Program-made: the position numbers and the translations under genes | Shown here: positions 1 through 6,959 of the stretch, piece by piece | Layout of the letters: each line of letters opens with the position of its first letter | How positions within the stretch are numbered: position 1 is the stretch's first letter | The notes under the pieces: generated by a model | What the model saw: the letters and a program-made list of their open reading frames with translations, nothing else | What the model was told of the DNA's origin: nothing | Database searches by the model: none | Source: Nitrosomonadales bacterium | Lineage (GTDB): Bacteria; Pseudomonadota; Gammaproteobacteria; Burkholderiales; Nitrosomonadaceae | Reading direction: 5' to 3' | NCBI GenBank assembly: GCA_004525885.1 | Contig: SPBV01000006.1 | Coordinates: 1-21,665, forward strand | Length of the DNA: 21,665 nucleotides

Positions 1-242
1 TATAATCGGCATCATTTCCAGATGTCTTTACAATTTTTCTTACAAAATTCGGTAAAAACTGCCATTTTTTGTCAAATAAACGTTATATGGCAATAATTAA
101 AACCTAAATATGTGTGATTTCTTTACTATAGAGGCCTAAAATGGCAGGGTTGATTTAGGAGCAGAATGGAATTGCTGAGAAATGCAAAACAAATGAAAGG
201 AATTTCTAGGGTGTATTTCTACTAAAGTTAGCAACTACTTTT

Positions 243-503
243 TTACTTTAAGAGAGGATGATCTTTAGGTAATTGTTTTGAATACCATATTGAAAGTTTA
301 TGTCGCAATGATTTCTCAGCTACTTGATCTTCTGGTAAAGCTTGAATAATTTTGTCATGGACCAAAAGCCTATAAATATATAAAAGTTTTTCACTTGCCG
401 AATCTGATGCTTCAAACTCAACTACACCGCGCCCTTCCGCATATTTTACTCCAGCAAGTAACGCTTGTTTAAATAGTGCCCCTTCATTTTTTAACTTTTT
501 CAT
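243..503 (-). CDS. Small conserved protein, DUF5062-like
   Basis: An 86-residue cytosolic protein of unknown role. The open frame begins at an ATG at 509, but the ATG two codons later (503-501) is the better start, because AGG lies 6 bases upstream of it and overlaps the first ATG. The N-terminus reads KKLKNEGALFKQALLAGVKY and the C-terminus ends KQLPKDHPLL. From memory this layout (an N-terminal KNE-LLK-AL segment, a middle IYRLLV-DK segment and a final SKQLPKDHPLL) resembles the DUF5062 family of gammaproteobacterial small proteins, which has no known function. No signal peptide, membrane segment or Cys pair is visible. It stands alone on the minus strand. The family assignment is tentative; that it is a real gene is more secure, from its good composition and clean ends. 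Confidence 0.65.
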   Translation of the reverse strand: MKKLKNEGALFKQALLAGVKYAEGRGVVEFEASDSASEKLLYIYRLLVHDKIIQALPEDQVAEKSLRHKLSIWYSKQLPKDHPLLK

Positions 504-523
504 AATCATCCTAATAAAATAAA

Positions 524-574
524 GTTGTTAATTTGTGATGGTGATTATTTTATTTAACTTGACCCATTAACAAC
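524..574. repeat. Inverted repeat, 9-bp arms, upstream of the DUF5062-like gene
   Basis: GTTGTTAAT (524-532) and ATTAACAAC (566-574) are exact inverted copies separated by 33 bases. They lie 20-70 bases upstream of the start at 503, where a minus-strand promoter would be expected. They could be paired operator half-sites or chance in AT-rich DNA. No regulator is assigned. Confidence 0.3.
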
Positions 575-738
575 AGGCCTATTTATTACGACTGTTGAGA
601 TTCTATTCATTGGACCGTGTTGCCAAAGGATCCTTAATATTCAACAAAGCCTCATCGAACCATACCTGAAGGCGGATGCGAATACTTTTCTATAGTCAGC
701 TGCATGGATGATAGCGCTGATGAAAAAGCACTAATAAC

Positions 739-1377
739 TTATGGTAAGAGTAATCGCATGTCAGCAATATAGGTTCCATAATTTAGCCATTCTAATAACT
801 GAATAATTTGTTTTGCTCGACTTTGTCTAGGGTGCCTGCTCAATGAAAACTGAGGGCCGTGCGATAATTCAAGCTCAGCAAAGAGATCAATTACCGGTTG
901 CTGATAGTTCTCTTCTTTACAAAGGACAGCTTGATTACAAGACTGCCAGATAATGTCACGTAAAGTTAATGGGGCGAGGATTCTTCCGGGCGGGGTGCCA
1001 ATGGTATAACTATCATGGGTCAAGAAACTTCCGTGAACCAGTGTAATTCCCTGCTTTGCGATTTGCAAGATAGAGCCGCATAAAGTTTGAGTGGTTAACT
1101 GGTGCGCCCCTAGAAGGGCTTGAGTTCTTGCAATTTCTGACTTCAATTCGTCGGTGCTCGGTGTAGAATTTGCCAACCGAAAAAACGCAGACATTACATA
1201 GGTATCAGAAAAGTCGTCTTTTAAATCAATAGCATTGAAATTCCAACCCTGAGCTTTTAACTCGATTATTGCTTCACGTAGTTTTGAGATCTGCTCCTTA
1301 ATCAGGGAGTCCTCATGATTAACCAATTCCAAAAGTCCGCGAACAGTGTTTCCGGTTTCGACAATGTATTGATGCAT
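739..1377 (-). CDS. Hypothetical protein, 212 aa
   Basis: A soluble protein that I do not recognise. It starts MHQYIVETGNTVRGLLELVN and ends GTYIADMRLLLP. It has a predicted amphipathic helical stretch at about residues 20-45 (DSLIKEQISKLREAIIELKA), a helical middle part and a run SRHPRQSRAKQIIQLLEWLN near the end. No signal peptide, transmembrane segment, Cys cluster or nucleotide-binding motif is visible. The upstream sequence has only a weak Shine-Dalgarno (GGGCAG), so the start is uncertain. Length and composition support real coding sequence. It is a lone minus-strand gene with about 165 bases of AT-rich DNA before it. Confidence 0.6.
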   Translation of the reverse strand: MHQYIVETGNTVRGLLELVNHEDSLIKEQISKLREAIIELKAQGWNFNAIDLKDDFSDTYVMSAFFRLANSTPSTDELKSEIARTQALLGAHQLTTQTLCGSILQIAKQGITLVHGSFLTHDSYTIGTPPGRILAPLTLRDIIWQSCNQAVLCKEENYQQPVIDLFAELELSHGPQFSLSRHPRQSRAKQIIQLLEWLNYGTYIADMRLLLP

Positions 1378-1459
1378 AAGGAGCTGCCCAACTGAGAGGT
1401 TAACAATTTATTAACCCAGTCCTCGTATCTTGAAAACTATCAGCAATAATTATATTAGA

Positions 1460-1484
1460 ATATAGTTTTACTATATCGATATAG
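1460..1484. repeat. Overlapping AT-rich palindromes
   Basis: A perfect 14-bp palindrome CTATATCGATATAG (1471-1484) overlaps a second inverted repeat, ATATAGT-TTT-ACTATAT (1460-1476). A minus-strand TATAAT lies next to it (1454-1449). It sits 80-105 bases upstream of the gene starting at 1377. It could be an operator or promoter region, or chance in very AT-rich DNA. Confidence 0.3.
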
Positions 1485-1542
1485 ATATTTATTTCTGTAG
1501 AATTTTTTAATATTTGGTATAAGTTAAGATCATTAATAGAAA

Positions 1543-1767
1543 TTATTGTTTATCAGTTTTTTTTTGGTAATCATTGTAATGATTTGTTTGTGGTAGGCTA
1601 TTGACTGTTTTTTCATAATAGTCTTCTGCCCCATAATAGTCTTCCCCCCACTTATGTAAACTGTCGACCAGGCTTGGTTCTTCATTCTTCAGCTCTTCCT
1701 TTAATACTTTACGTTCCCTAATTTTACGAGCCAAAGATTTCGTATTTAATGCTATATTCTTGTGCAT
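1543..1767 (-). CDS. Small hypothetical protein, 74 aa
   Basis: A small soluble protein of unknown function. The N-terminal third is strongly basic (SLARKIRERKVLKEEL) and the C-terminal half is rich in Tyr, Asp, Glu and Asn (GEDYYGAEDYYEKTV). An AAGGA lies upstream of the ATG with a somewhat long spacing of about 11 bases. There is no signal peptide or membrane segment. It may be transcribed from the region that carries the CRP-type palindrome at 1863-1890, about 100 bases upstream. Short length and lack of a recognised family keep confidence moderate. Confidence 0.45.
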   Translation of the reverse strand: MHKNIALNTKSLARKIRERKVLKEELKNEEPSLVDSLHKWGEDYYGAEDYYEKTVNSLPQTNHYNDYQKKTDKQ

Positions 1768-2297
1768 TCTTATCCATTTCCTTATAAAGAACTAATATTT
1801 GTAATTAACAGTATCAGCATTCTTAAGAGAACTCGGTAATCATGGTATTCAAATCTGCAAGCAGATTCTGTGAGTAAAGTCACAGAATCTATAATTAATC
1901 TGCTTTCATTCATTTGGTTAGTTGGGGAAAAACTGGCAGCTATAGAAATCAATGTGTTTAATAAAAAAATGCGGTATTACTTTCTAAACCAAACGCAATG
2001 AAAACCAGTAATTTAAATTTGTTTTATTTGATCCCTATTTGTATAGGGAATTTTTAGAAGATATTTACTTAAAAGGATTATGCTAGAGTTGTAGGTCATG
2101 AGGCACATTCAGATCTATTATTGACAGTAGTTCTTTCTAGTTCGTTAGAATACTTGTATTCCAACGTATGATATGTGTGGTGATAAATTGATCAGATTAA
2201 ATGGAAACCATAACTCATGGTTTTCGGTAATAAAGATTAGTGGTACTTGTCAGTGACTTGCAACGTAACATCCCATAAATATTCAGGAGAAACGACT
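1768..2297. other. Intergenic region between divergent genes
   Basis: 530 bases separate the minus-strand 74-aa gene from the plus-strand His-rich protein. It contains a CRP-type palindrome (1863-1890), an overlapping small hairpin AATCTG-CAAG-CAGATT (1852-1867), and TTGACA at 2123-2128 followed 19 bases later by TAGAAT, a sub-optimally spaced possible promoter toward the plus strand. I saw no convincing coding sequence. Confidence 0.5.
1863..1890. promoter_or_regulatory. CRP-type binding site (perfect TGTGA-N6-TCACA)
   Basis: Perfect 11-bp arms, AGATTCTGTGA (1863-1873) and TCACAGAATCT (1880-1890), flank the spacer gtaaag. The core TGTGA-N6-TCACA is the consensus half-site pair of CRP/Vfr-type regulators. 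A core match by chance is expected only about 0.03 times in a window of this composition. It lies about 100 bases upstream of the minus-strand gene at 1767 and about 410 bases upstream of the plus-strand gene at 2298, so the first is the likelier target. It could instead act as an RNA hairpin, but no T-run follows on either strand. Confidence 0.5.
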
Positions 2298-2978
2298 ATG
2301 TTCTACAGAAAAATTATGATTTCCACTTTTATTGGAACAGTTTTTACTTTTACATTCGCTACTGTGTCTATGGCCTCCGCGTTGAACAATTCCATTGATG
2401 GTCAGTCCATGGAGAGATTTATGGTTGCGGAGACTCATCAACATGAAGCGCATGAAAATAGTAGTAATCAACATCATGAAAAGAAAGGCTGTTGTCAATA
2501 TAAACATAGTATGAACAAAGATAGCGGTGGCATGATGGGCCATATGAGGGGTGGGATGAGACATGGAGGTTATAGTTATGCACATATGATTGCCACTCAT
2601 GCGGATGAATTAGAGCTTTCTGATGCGCAGCTTGGAAGAATTGTCCGATTGCATATGAAACATACACAAGAACACAAACAATTTAAGAAAAATATCCACA
2701 AAAGTATGATGAATTTCCATCACGAAAGTATGAAACCTAATACAGATGACGCTATTTTACGTAAACTTGGCAACGATCATGTAGAGGCATTTAAAGCTAT
2801 GGTTGAACAGCACATCAGAAGTCGTAATGTAGTGCATGCGATTTTATCAGCTGAGCAAAGGGAGAGGCTTGAGGCCATGAAAATAGGTCATGGTGAGCAC
2901 GGTGGAGGCCATGGCAAGAGTAGTAGACATGGCAAGCATGGTGATGATGACAATCATAGCTATCAGAAGTATTATTAA
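2298..2978 (+). CDS. His/Met-rich periplasmic Spy/CpxP-like protein
   Basis: A 226-residue exported protein. The chosen ATG has CAGGAGA 7 bases upstream; an in-frame ATG at 2247 has no ribosome site and would put 17 polar residues before the signal peptide. The signal peptide (MFYRKIMISTFIG..., ending near SMASA) is followed by a His-rich segment containing a Cys-Cys pair (KKGCCQYKHS) and a Met/Gly/His segment. A helical part of about 90 residues comes next (ELSDAQLGRIVRLHMKHTQE ... EAFKAMVEQHIRSRNVVHAI LSAEQRERLEAMK). The C-terminal tail is made of GHGEHGGGHGK-type repeats. The helical part, with LSDAQ at one end and LSAEQRERL at the other, resembles Spy/CpxP/LTXXQ periplasmic chaperone-type proteins such as CnrX/ZraP relatives. 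His, Met and Cys-Cys richness suggests binding of Ni, Cu, Zn or Co; that is inference. It is monocistronic. Confidence 0.7.
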   Translation: MFYRKIMISTFIGTVFTFTFATVSMASALNNSIDGQSMERFMVAETHQHEAHENSSNQHHEKKGCCQYKHSMNKDSGGMMGHMRGGMRHGGYSYAHMIATHADELELSDAQLGRIVRLHMKHTQEHKQFKKNIHKSMMNFHHESMKPNTDDAILRKLGNDHVEAFKAMVEQHIRSRNVVHAILSAEQRERLEAMKIGHGEHGGGHGKSSRHGKHGDDDNHSYQKYY

Positions 2979-3106
2979 ATCCCTTAATAAAATTGTACTG
3001 ATCAATTAACAAGATTTGGCAATGATTCTTTTGTATAGTGTCTACTAGATTCATTTGTGATACATCTACCAGGGTAGTGCTAAGTGAGGTAACGATTTAG
3101 TTGAAA

Positions 3107-3137
3107 CTGCAGGCAAGCTCTCAGAGCTTACCTGCAG
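3107..3137. repeat. Strong 15-bp-arm hairpin downstream of the His-rich gene
   Basis: CTGCAGGCAAGCTCT (3107-3121) and AGAGCTTACCTGCAG (3123-3137) pair over 14 of 15 positions around a single central base. It lies 129 bases after the stop at 2978. The plus strand continues AATAAAAAAG and the minus strand TTTCAAC, so neither is a classic T-tract. It could act as a terminator or as an mRNA 3' end stabiliser. Confidence 0.4.
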
Positions 3138-3190
3138 AATAAAAAAGCAGATAATTTGGGTAGGGCTCTATCGAAGTTTAGCTTCCCACT

Positions 3191-3379
3191 TTAATAGAGT
3201 CTTTTACTCAAAAAACCACCAAAGGTAGTCAGTCCTAATATAGGTGTCCCATAGTAGACAAATATATATAACACGTCATCTTTGTCACAATATAAAGCAT
3301 AAGCTGTTGCAGCAAGATACCCTGCACTAAATTTAGCTAATGCTGCATTGGGTGCGTTTGAGTATTTGCTGACGCAACA
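3191..3379 (-). pseudogene. Start-less remnant of a small membrane-protein gene
   Basis: Between an in-frame TAG (3382-3380) and a TAA (3193-3191) the minus strand has 62 open codons. They read like protein: KYSNAPNAALAKFSAGYLAA, then a Tyr-rich part with CDKDDV and a hydrophobic segment YGTPILGLTTFGGFLSKRLY. No ATG exists in this frame, and the only GTG is in the middle, so it cannot be translated whole. It looks like the 3' end of a lost gene, but at this length chance is not excluded. I do not recognise the family. Confidence 0.3.
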
Positions 3380-3408
3380 CTAATTAGGAAGTTTATTAGT
3401 CTTATTTG

Positions 3409-4773
3409 TTATTTAGTAGTTTCTTTCTCAATGAGTTCAGGGGGTCTTTTGACAGTTTTAACCTGGTCTCGGCCACCTGATTTTGCTAAGTAAAGCGCTT
3501 CATCGGCCCGATGAAGCCATTGTTCCCATGTTTCACTCGGCCCACACTCAGCCACACCAAAACTTACTGTAATACTTCCTACCTCCTGAAAGTCTACTGT
3601 AGCAATTTTTTTGCGTAGTCTTTCTGCTAGCTTTGCTACAATTGTAGCTGTTGTATTAGGGCACAGTATTACAAATTCTTCTCCTCCCCAGCGAGTCAGA
3701 GAGTCCGAGGCACGGAGAGATGAACGGATCGTGCTCGACAAAACAATAAGTACTTGATCTCCGACGGGGTGACCGTAATGGTCGTTTATTTTTTTGAAGT
3801 GATCTACATCTAGTAGCATTAGACTCAACCGTTGGCCATATCGCCTCAGGCGGTCCATCTCAGTCTCTACCGTTTCCTCAAAGCGTCTTCGATTCCATGC
3901 CCCGGTAAGCTTGTCAGTACTAGCTAGTTGATCAAGTTCGCCGATCATAATTTTCAGTTTCCCTTGCATTGCTGCAAGTCCACTTAGCACTTGACCAATT
4001 TCATCTTGACTAGAAATTTCAATATTTTCCTCCAGGTCGCCATCAGAAATACGCTTGAAGTGGGAGACCGCTCTATTCAGTGGCCGTACAATCGAGCGGA
4101 TCAGTAGTGTTGCTGAGACAGAAACAAATAAAATACCTAGCAATGTACCAAAAATAAGGACATTGCGAATCATTATGAAACGTTCTGAGGCCACTACATA
4201 ATTATTTTTTGCGGTTTCACGTATTTTTCGCAGCAAGGTATTTGCACGAAGATCAGCGGTTTTATAATAGGGATTAATTTTTTCTAGAAGAATTTCATTA
4301 GCTCTTTTATATTCTGTTGCTTGTAGTGCTGCAATAGCAGGCATTAACCCTTCGTCAAAATACTGCGTGCGCGCTATCGTATATAAATTTGCGAGATCCT
4401 GTTCTTCACTAGTTAGTTTGTGCTTATTATATTCTTTGAGAATAGCGGTGATCTCATCTCGGTTCTTGATTACGGAAGCAATGTGTTTAGATCGTGTGTC
4501 GCCTTGATTTTTAAAATGAGGACTTGCTAAGTCATCTTGTAATCCAAGTATGATATGGACACGGTTTTGCTCCATTAGAAGCATGATGCGACTAATCATA
4601 CTAGTAGGCTCTAGACTATCTTTATAAGTACTTTCCAGTGCATCGTTCGTCTTAGCGATGCCGACCAGACCGATGCCTCCACCAAATAGTATCAACACAG
4701 CCATGGTACACATAATTACCCAGAGCCGCGTTTTTATACTAGCATTCTTAAGAAAATTAACTAATGTCTCCAC
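3409..4773 (-). CDS. Membrane diguanylate cyclase (4HB_MCP sensor, HAMP, GGDEF)
   Basis: Makes the second messenger cyclic di-GMP from two GTP at the inner membrane. Of 454 residues, TM1 is about 15-38, a periplasmic four-helix-bundle (4HB_MCP-like) sensor about 40-195, TM2 about 203-225, HAMP about 226-280 (SIVRPLNRAV...ISDGDLEENIEISSQDEIGQVL) and the GGDEF domain about 283-440. The active site reads GGEEF (363-367). Substrate-binding DVDHFKKINDHYGHPVGDQV (322-341) is intact, and RASD (354-357) exactly five residues before GGEEF is the inhibitory RxxD site, so feedback inhibition by c-di-GMP is expected. The start is GTG with GAGGG about 9 bases upstream. It is divergent from djlA and stands alone. 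The stimulus is unknown. Methyl-accepting residues are not expected, since the output is GGDEF. Confidence 0.93.
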   Translation of the reverse strand: METLVNFLKNASIKTRLWVIMCTMAVLILFGGGIGLVGIAKTNDALESTYKDSLEPTSMISRIMLLMEQNRVHIILGLQDDLASPHFKNQGDTRSKHIASVIKNRDEITAILKEYNKHKLTSEEQDLANLYTIARTQYFDEGLMPAIAALQATEYKRANEILLEKINPYYKTADLRANTLLRKIRETAKNNYVVASERFIMIRNVLIFGTLLGILFVSVSATLLIRSIVRPLNRAVSHFKRISDGDLEENIEISSQDEIGQVLSGLAAMQGKLKIMIGELDQLASTDKLTGAWNRRRFEETVETEMDRLRRYGQRLSLMLLDVDHFKKINDHYGHPVGDQVLIVLSSTIRSSLRASDSLTRWGGEEFVILCPNTTATIVAKLAERLRKKIATVDFQEVGSITVSFGVAECGPSETWEQWLHRADEALYLAKSGGRDQVKTVKRPPELIEKETTK

Positions 4774-5005
4774 AGATTATTCCCTCAGAGTACGTATAAT
4801 GATAAAGAAAATTTCTCATCTTAAAAAGCGCCATTATGGCTGCTGACCTGCACATAATGACTTGTAAGTAGAAGTTAGTAAAGGGTAAAGATCGATCTGC
4901 TGTATCAATTTAGTTTTCTCAAGAGCTACAATATGGTTGAACATTTTAATCATGCTAAAGTTCATTCAGAGTTAAGTTTGCCACATGATTTATGTTACAT
5001 ATATT

Positions 5006-5011
5006 TATAAT
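5006..5011 (+). promoter_or_regulatory. Possible -10 element for the DjlA-like gene
   Basis: TATAAT lies 33 bases before the GTG start at 5044. The sequence 17 bases upstream (ACATGA) is a poor -35, so this is only a candidate. Confidence 0.3.
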
Positions 5012-5043
5012 CTTTTTTTATACATAAAATCTGAGGAGTTGCC

Positions 5044-5817
5044 GTGTTTAAAATTGTTTGCGCGTTAATAGGGTTTTACCTCTTTGGATTTTTTGGGGCA
5101 TTCATTGGTTATTTCTTTGGGGGTATTGTTGACCGGTCTAGAGCTTACGGTATTGGTGGTATTAACCCTCTCAGCAGTGGTAATCGTCAAAAAATCTTTC
5201 TTGAAACCGTTTTTATTTTACAAGGAAAACTGGCTAAAGCAGATGGCCATATATCAGAAAAAGAAATTGCGCATGTCGAACAGTTCATTCAAAAAGTTGG
5301 TATGTCTGCTGAGCATAGACAGAATGCAATTAACCTTTTTAAGAAAGGGTCTAGTGCAGATTTTGATATTGAACCGAACTTAAGGGAATTTATGGTTGTT
5401 TGTGGCCATACGCATAACTTAAGGCAAATGTTACTGGTGTATCTCATTGTGATGGCTTTATCTGACGGAAGCATTGATTCGTCTGAAGAGCGCCTGCTAA
5501 TCAATATTGCTCACCACCTTGGCTATGATGAGTCTGCATTCAGGCATATGCTGGATATGGTTCTAAACCAGTCACACTTTGCAGGTGGGCAAGTAACCTC
5601 TGCCACTGCTTTGGAGGATGCATATAAGGCGATAGGTGTTAGTAAGGATAGTAGTGATCAAGAGGTCAAACATGCATACCGTAAGTTAATGAGTCAATAT
5701 CACCCAGATAAATTAATGGGTCAGGGTCTTCCGGAAGATATGATTGCTGTAGCTACGGAGCAAGCAAAGGAAGTGCAAGTCGCTTATGATTTGATAACAA
5801 GAAGTCGAAAAAAATAG
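5044..5817 (+). CDS. djlA: DjlA-type membrane-anchored J-domain co-chaperone
   Basis: A DnaK partner anchored in the inner membrane. The 257 residues are close to the usual DjlA length (about 270). The N-terminal membrane segment (about 1-28) is very Gly/Phe-rich (GFYLFGFFGAFIGYFFGG), like the unusual dimerising segment of E. coli DjlA. A TerB-like acidic domain follows at about 50-180 (LAKADGHISEKEI, then ALSDGSIDSSEERLLINIA). The C-terminal J domain spans about 190-257: DAYKAIGVSKDSSDQEVKHAYRKL, with the catalytic HPD at 220-222 that stimulates DnaK ATPase. The start is GTG, with TGAGGAGT 5 bases upstream. It lies alone between a divergent diguanylate cyclase and a GST. The E. coli protein is linked to envelope stress and capsule control through Rcs; that role here is inference. 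Confidence 0.93.
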   Translation: MFKIVCALIGFYLFGFFGAFIGYFFGGIVDRSRAYGIGGINPLSSGNRQKIFLETVFILQGKLAKADGHISEKEIAHVEQFIQKVGMSAEHRQNAINLFKKGSSADFDIEPNLREFMVVCGHTHNLRQMLLVYLIVMALSDGSIDSSEERLLINIAHHLGYDESAFRHMLDMVLNQSHFAGGQVTSATALEDAYKAIGVSKDSSDQEVKHAYRKLMSQYHPDKLMGQGLPEDMIAVATEQAKEVQVAYDLITRSRKK

Positions 5818-5852
5818 ATGCTAACAATGCAATGTATTTCTTAGTTAACAAT

Positions 5853-5866
5853 GTATTATATAATAC
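5853..5866. repeat. 14-bp perfect palindrome after djlA
   Basis: GTATTATATAATAC is an exact palindrome 36 bases after the djlA stop, followed by CTTTGATGTTTTG. It is all-AT apart from the ends, so it would be a weak terminator at best. Confidence 0.25.
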
Positions 5867-5903
5867 CTTTGATGTTTTGATTGATGTTTCTTTCTGTTAA
5901 TTT

Positions 5904-5933
5904 TTGACAATGAAATAGATACGCGACTGTACT
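5904..5933 (+). promoter_or_regulatory. Possible sigma-70 promoter for the GST gene
   Basis: A perfect -35, TTGACA (5904-5909), is followed after 18 bases by TGTACT (5928-5933; four of six matches). The predicted start of transcription falls near 5940, giving a very short leader immediately before the AGGAAGG site. The -10 overlaps a small inverted repeat TGTA-CTG-TACA. Confidence 0.35.
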
Positions 5934-5950
5934 GTACAGGAAGGATAAAA

Positions 5951-5977
5951 ATGCACTTAGAATCCAGAATACAATAA
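5951..5977 (+). CDS. 8-codon leader ORF overlapping the GST start
   Basis: ATG at 5951 opens MHLESRIQ and ends with TAA at 5975-5977, which overlaps the GST start as TAATG. The only good Shine-Dalgarno in the area, AGGAAGG (5938-5944), is 6 bases before this ATG and not before the GST ATG. Translation of the GST therefore probably depends on termination and re-initiation at TAATG. The peptide itself has no recognisable function. Confidence 0.4.
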   Translation: MHLESRIQ

Positions 5978-6651
5978 TGATCGACTACTATTTCTGGACA
6001 ACCCCGAATGGTTACAAAATTATTGTATTTTTAGAAGAGGCAGGAATCCCGTATCGCATCATTCCTGTCAACCTTAGCAAGGGTGAGCAGTTCGACTCCA
6101 AATTTCTACAAATTTCACCAAACAACAAGATACCAGCAATAGTTGATTATGAACCAGAAGGTGCCAGAGGGCCAATAGCAATCTTTGAATCTGGTGCAAT
6201 TCTTTTATACCTTGCAGAAAAGACCACTCAGTTTATTCCCACAGAACTTGTTGCACGTACGGAAGTCTTGAAATGGTTATTTTGGCAAATGGGCGGTCTA
6301 GGACCAATGCTCGGGCAGTACCAGCACTTTAATCAGTATGCTATAGAGAAGATTCCTTACGCCATAGAACGTTATAAAAAGGAAACCAAAAGATTATTTA
6401 CTGTGCTGAATAAAAAACTGGACAATTCCCAGTATATCTCTGGAGAGTATTCTATTGCTGATATGGCTTGTTACCCATGGATATTGAAATATCATTTTTT
6501 AGGGTTACAGCTTGATAATTTTCCTAATTTAAAACGTTGGGTCGATTTACTTGCAGCTCGCCCAGCGATCATTCGCGCGTATAAGAAGGGTAAAGAGATT
6601 AATACCACACCGACTGTAACTCAGGAATCAATGAAGTTCTTGTTTGGCTAA
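5977..6651 (+). CDS. YfcG/YghU-like glutathione S-transferase
   Basis: A cytosolic GST-fold enzyme, 224 residues, the size of E. coli YfcG. The N-terminal thioredoxin-like half (1-82) begins MIDYYFWTTPNGYK, with Thr9 and Asn11 at the positions used by the YfcG/Nu-class disulfide-bond reductases, which act on glutathione disulfides rather than on electrophiles. The glutathione-contacting KIPAIVD (54-60) and the F-E-S motif (IFESGAILLYLAEK) are present. The C-terminal helical half has SIADMACYPWI, the conserved N-capping segment, and PNLKRWVDLLAARPA. No Cys is at the active site, as in this subfamily. Its ATG lacks its own ribosome site and overlaps the stop of an 8-codon leader ORF. Probable role: thiol/glutathione redox homeostasis. 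The exact substrate is not determined. Confidence 0.88.
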   Translation: MIDYYFWTTPNGYKIIVFLEEAGIPYRIIPVNLSKGEQFDSKFLQISPNNKIPAIVDYEPEGARGPIAIFESGAILLYLAEKTTQFIPTELVARTEVLKWLFWQMGGLGPMLGQYQHFNQYAIEKIPYAIERYKKETKRLFTVLNKKLDNSQYISGEYSIADMACYPWILKYHFLGLQLDNFPNLKRWVDLLAARPAIIRAYKKGKEINTTPTVTQESMKFLFG

Positions 6652-6959
6652 GGGCCGCTCATTTAGCGCAATGATTCTGGATATTCACTTCACGGAAAAA
6701 CCCTAGATATTACCCTTACAGAATTACTCAACTAGAACGCCTGGTTCTAATAAATCAATTTTTGATCGTGATCAATTCATGCACTCTCATCTAGGTGTTG
6801 AGGGATGCGTAAACCCGATACAAACCTTAATTCTCAATTGTGCAAACTGTCAGTCTAGTCAGTAAATTATTATAAGAGTGCGACAATTTGTCACATTTTT
6901 ATAACAGTAAAAATTTAGTAGAATCACATCTTATTTGAAATCATTTTCAAAAACTAGCA
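6652..6959. other. Intergenic region upstream of the outer-membrane protein gene
   Basis: About 308 bases without coding sequence. It holds a small hairpin TAGAAC-gcctg-GTTCTA (6733-6749) that may be a weak GST terminator, an FNR-type box (6762-6775), the repeat GACAATTTGTC (6882-6892), and TTGAAA-TCAT-TTTCAA (6935-6950) immediately before the start codon. No clear Shine-Dalgarno precedes the ATG at 6960. Confidence 0.45.
6762..6775. promoter_or_regulatory. FNR/ANR-type box (perfect TTGAT-N4-ATCAA)
   Basis: TTGATCGTGATCAA matches the consensus half-sites of FNR-family oxygen-responsive regulators exactly. Fewer than 0.1 such matches are expected by chance in this window. It is 185 bases upstream of the outer-membrane protein start at 6960 and about 110 bases after the GST stop. 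An FNR-type activator would usually sit near -41 of a promoter, which would give a leader of about 140 bases. Confidence 0.45.

Noticed and set aside
2283..2667. Minus-strand frames inside the His-rich gene (105 and 82 codons)
   Set aside because: They are shadows of His codons (CAT/ATG complement gives Met- and His-rich antisense frames); the plus-strand gene has a signal peptide, ribosome site and family-like core.
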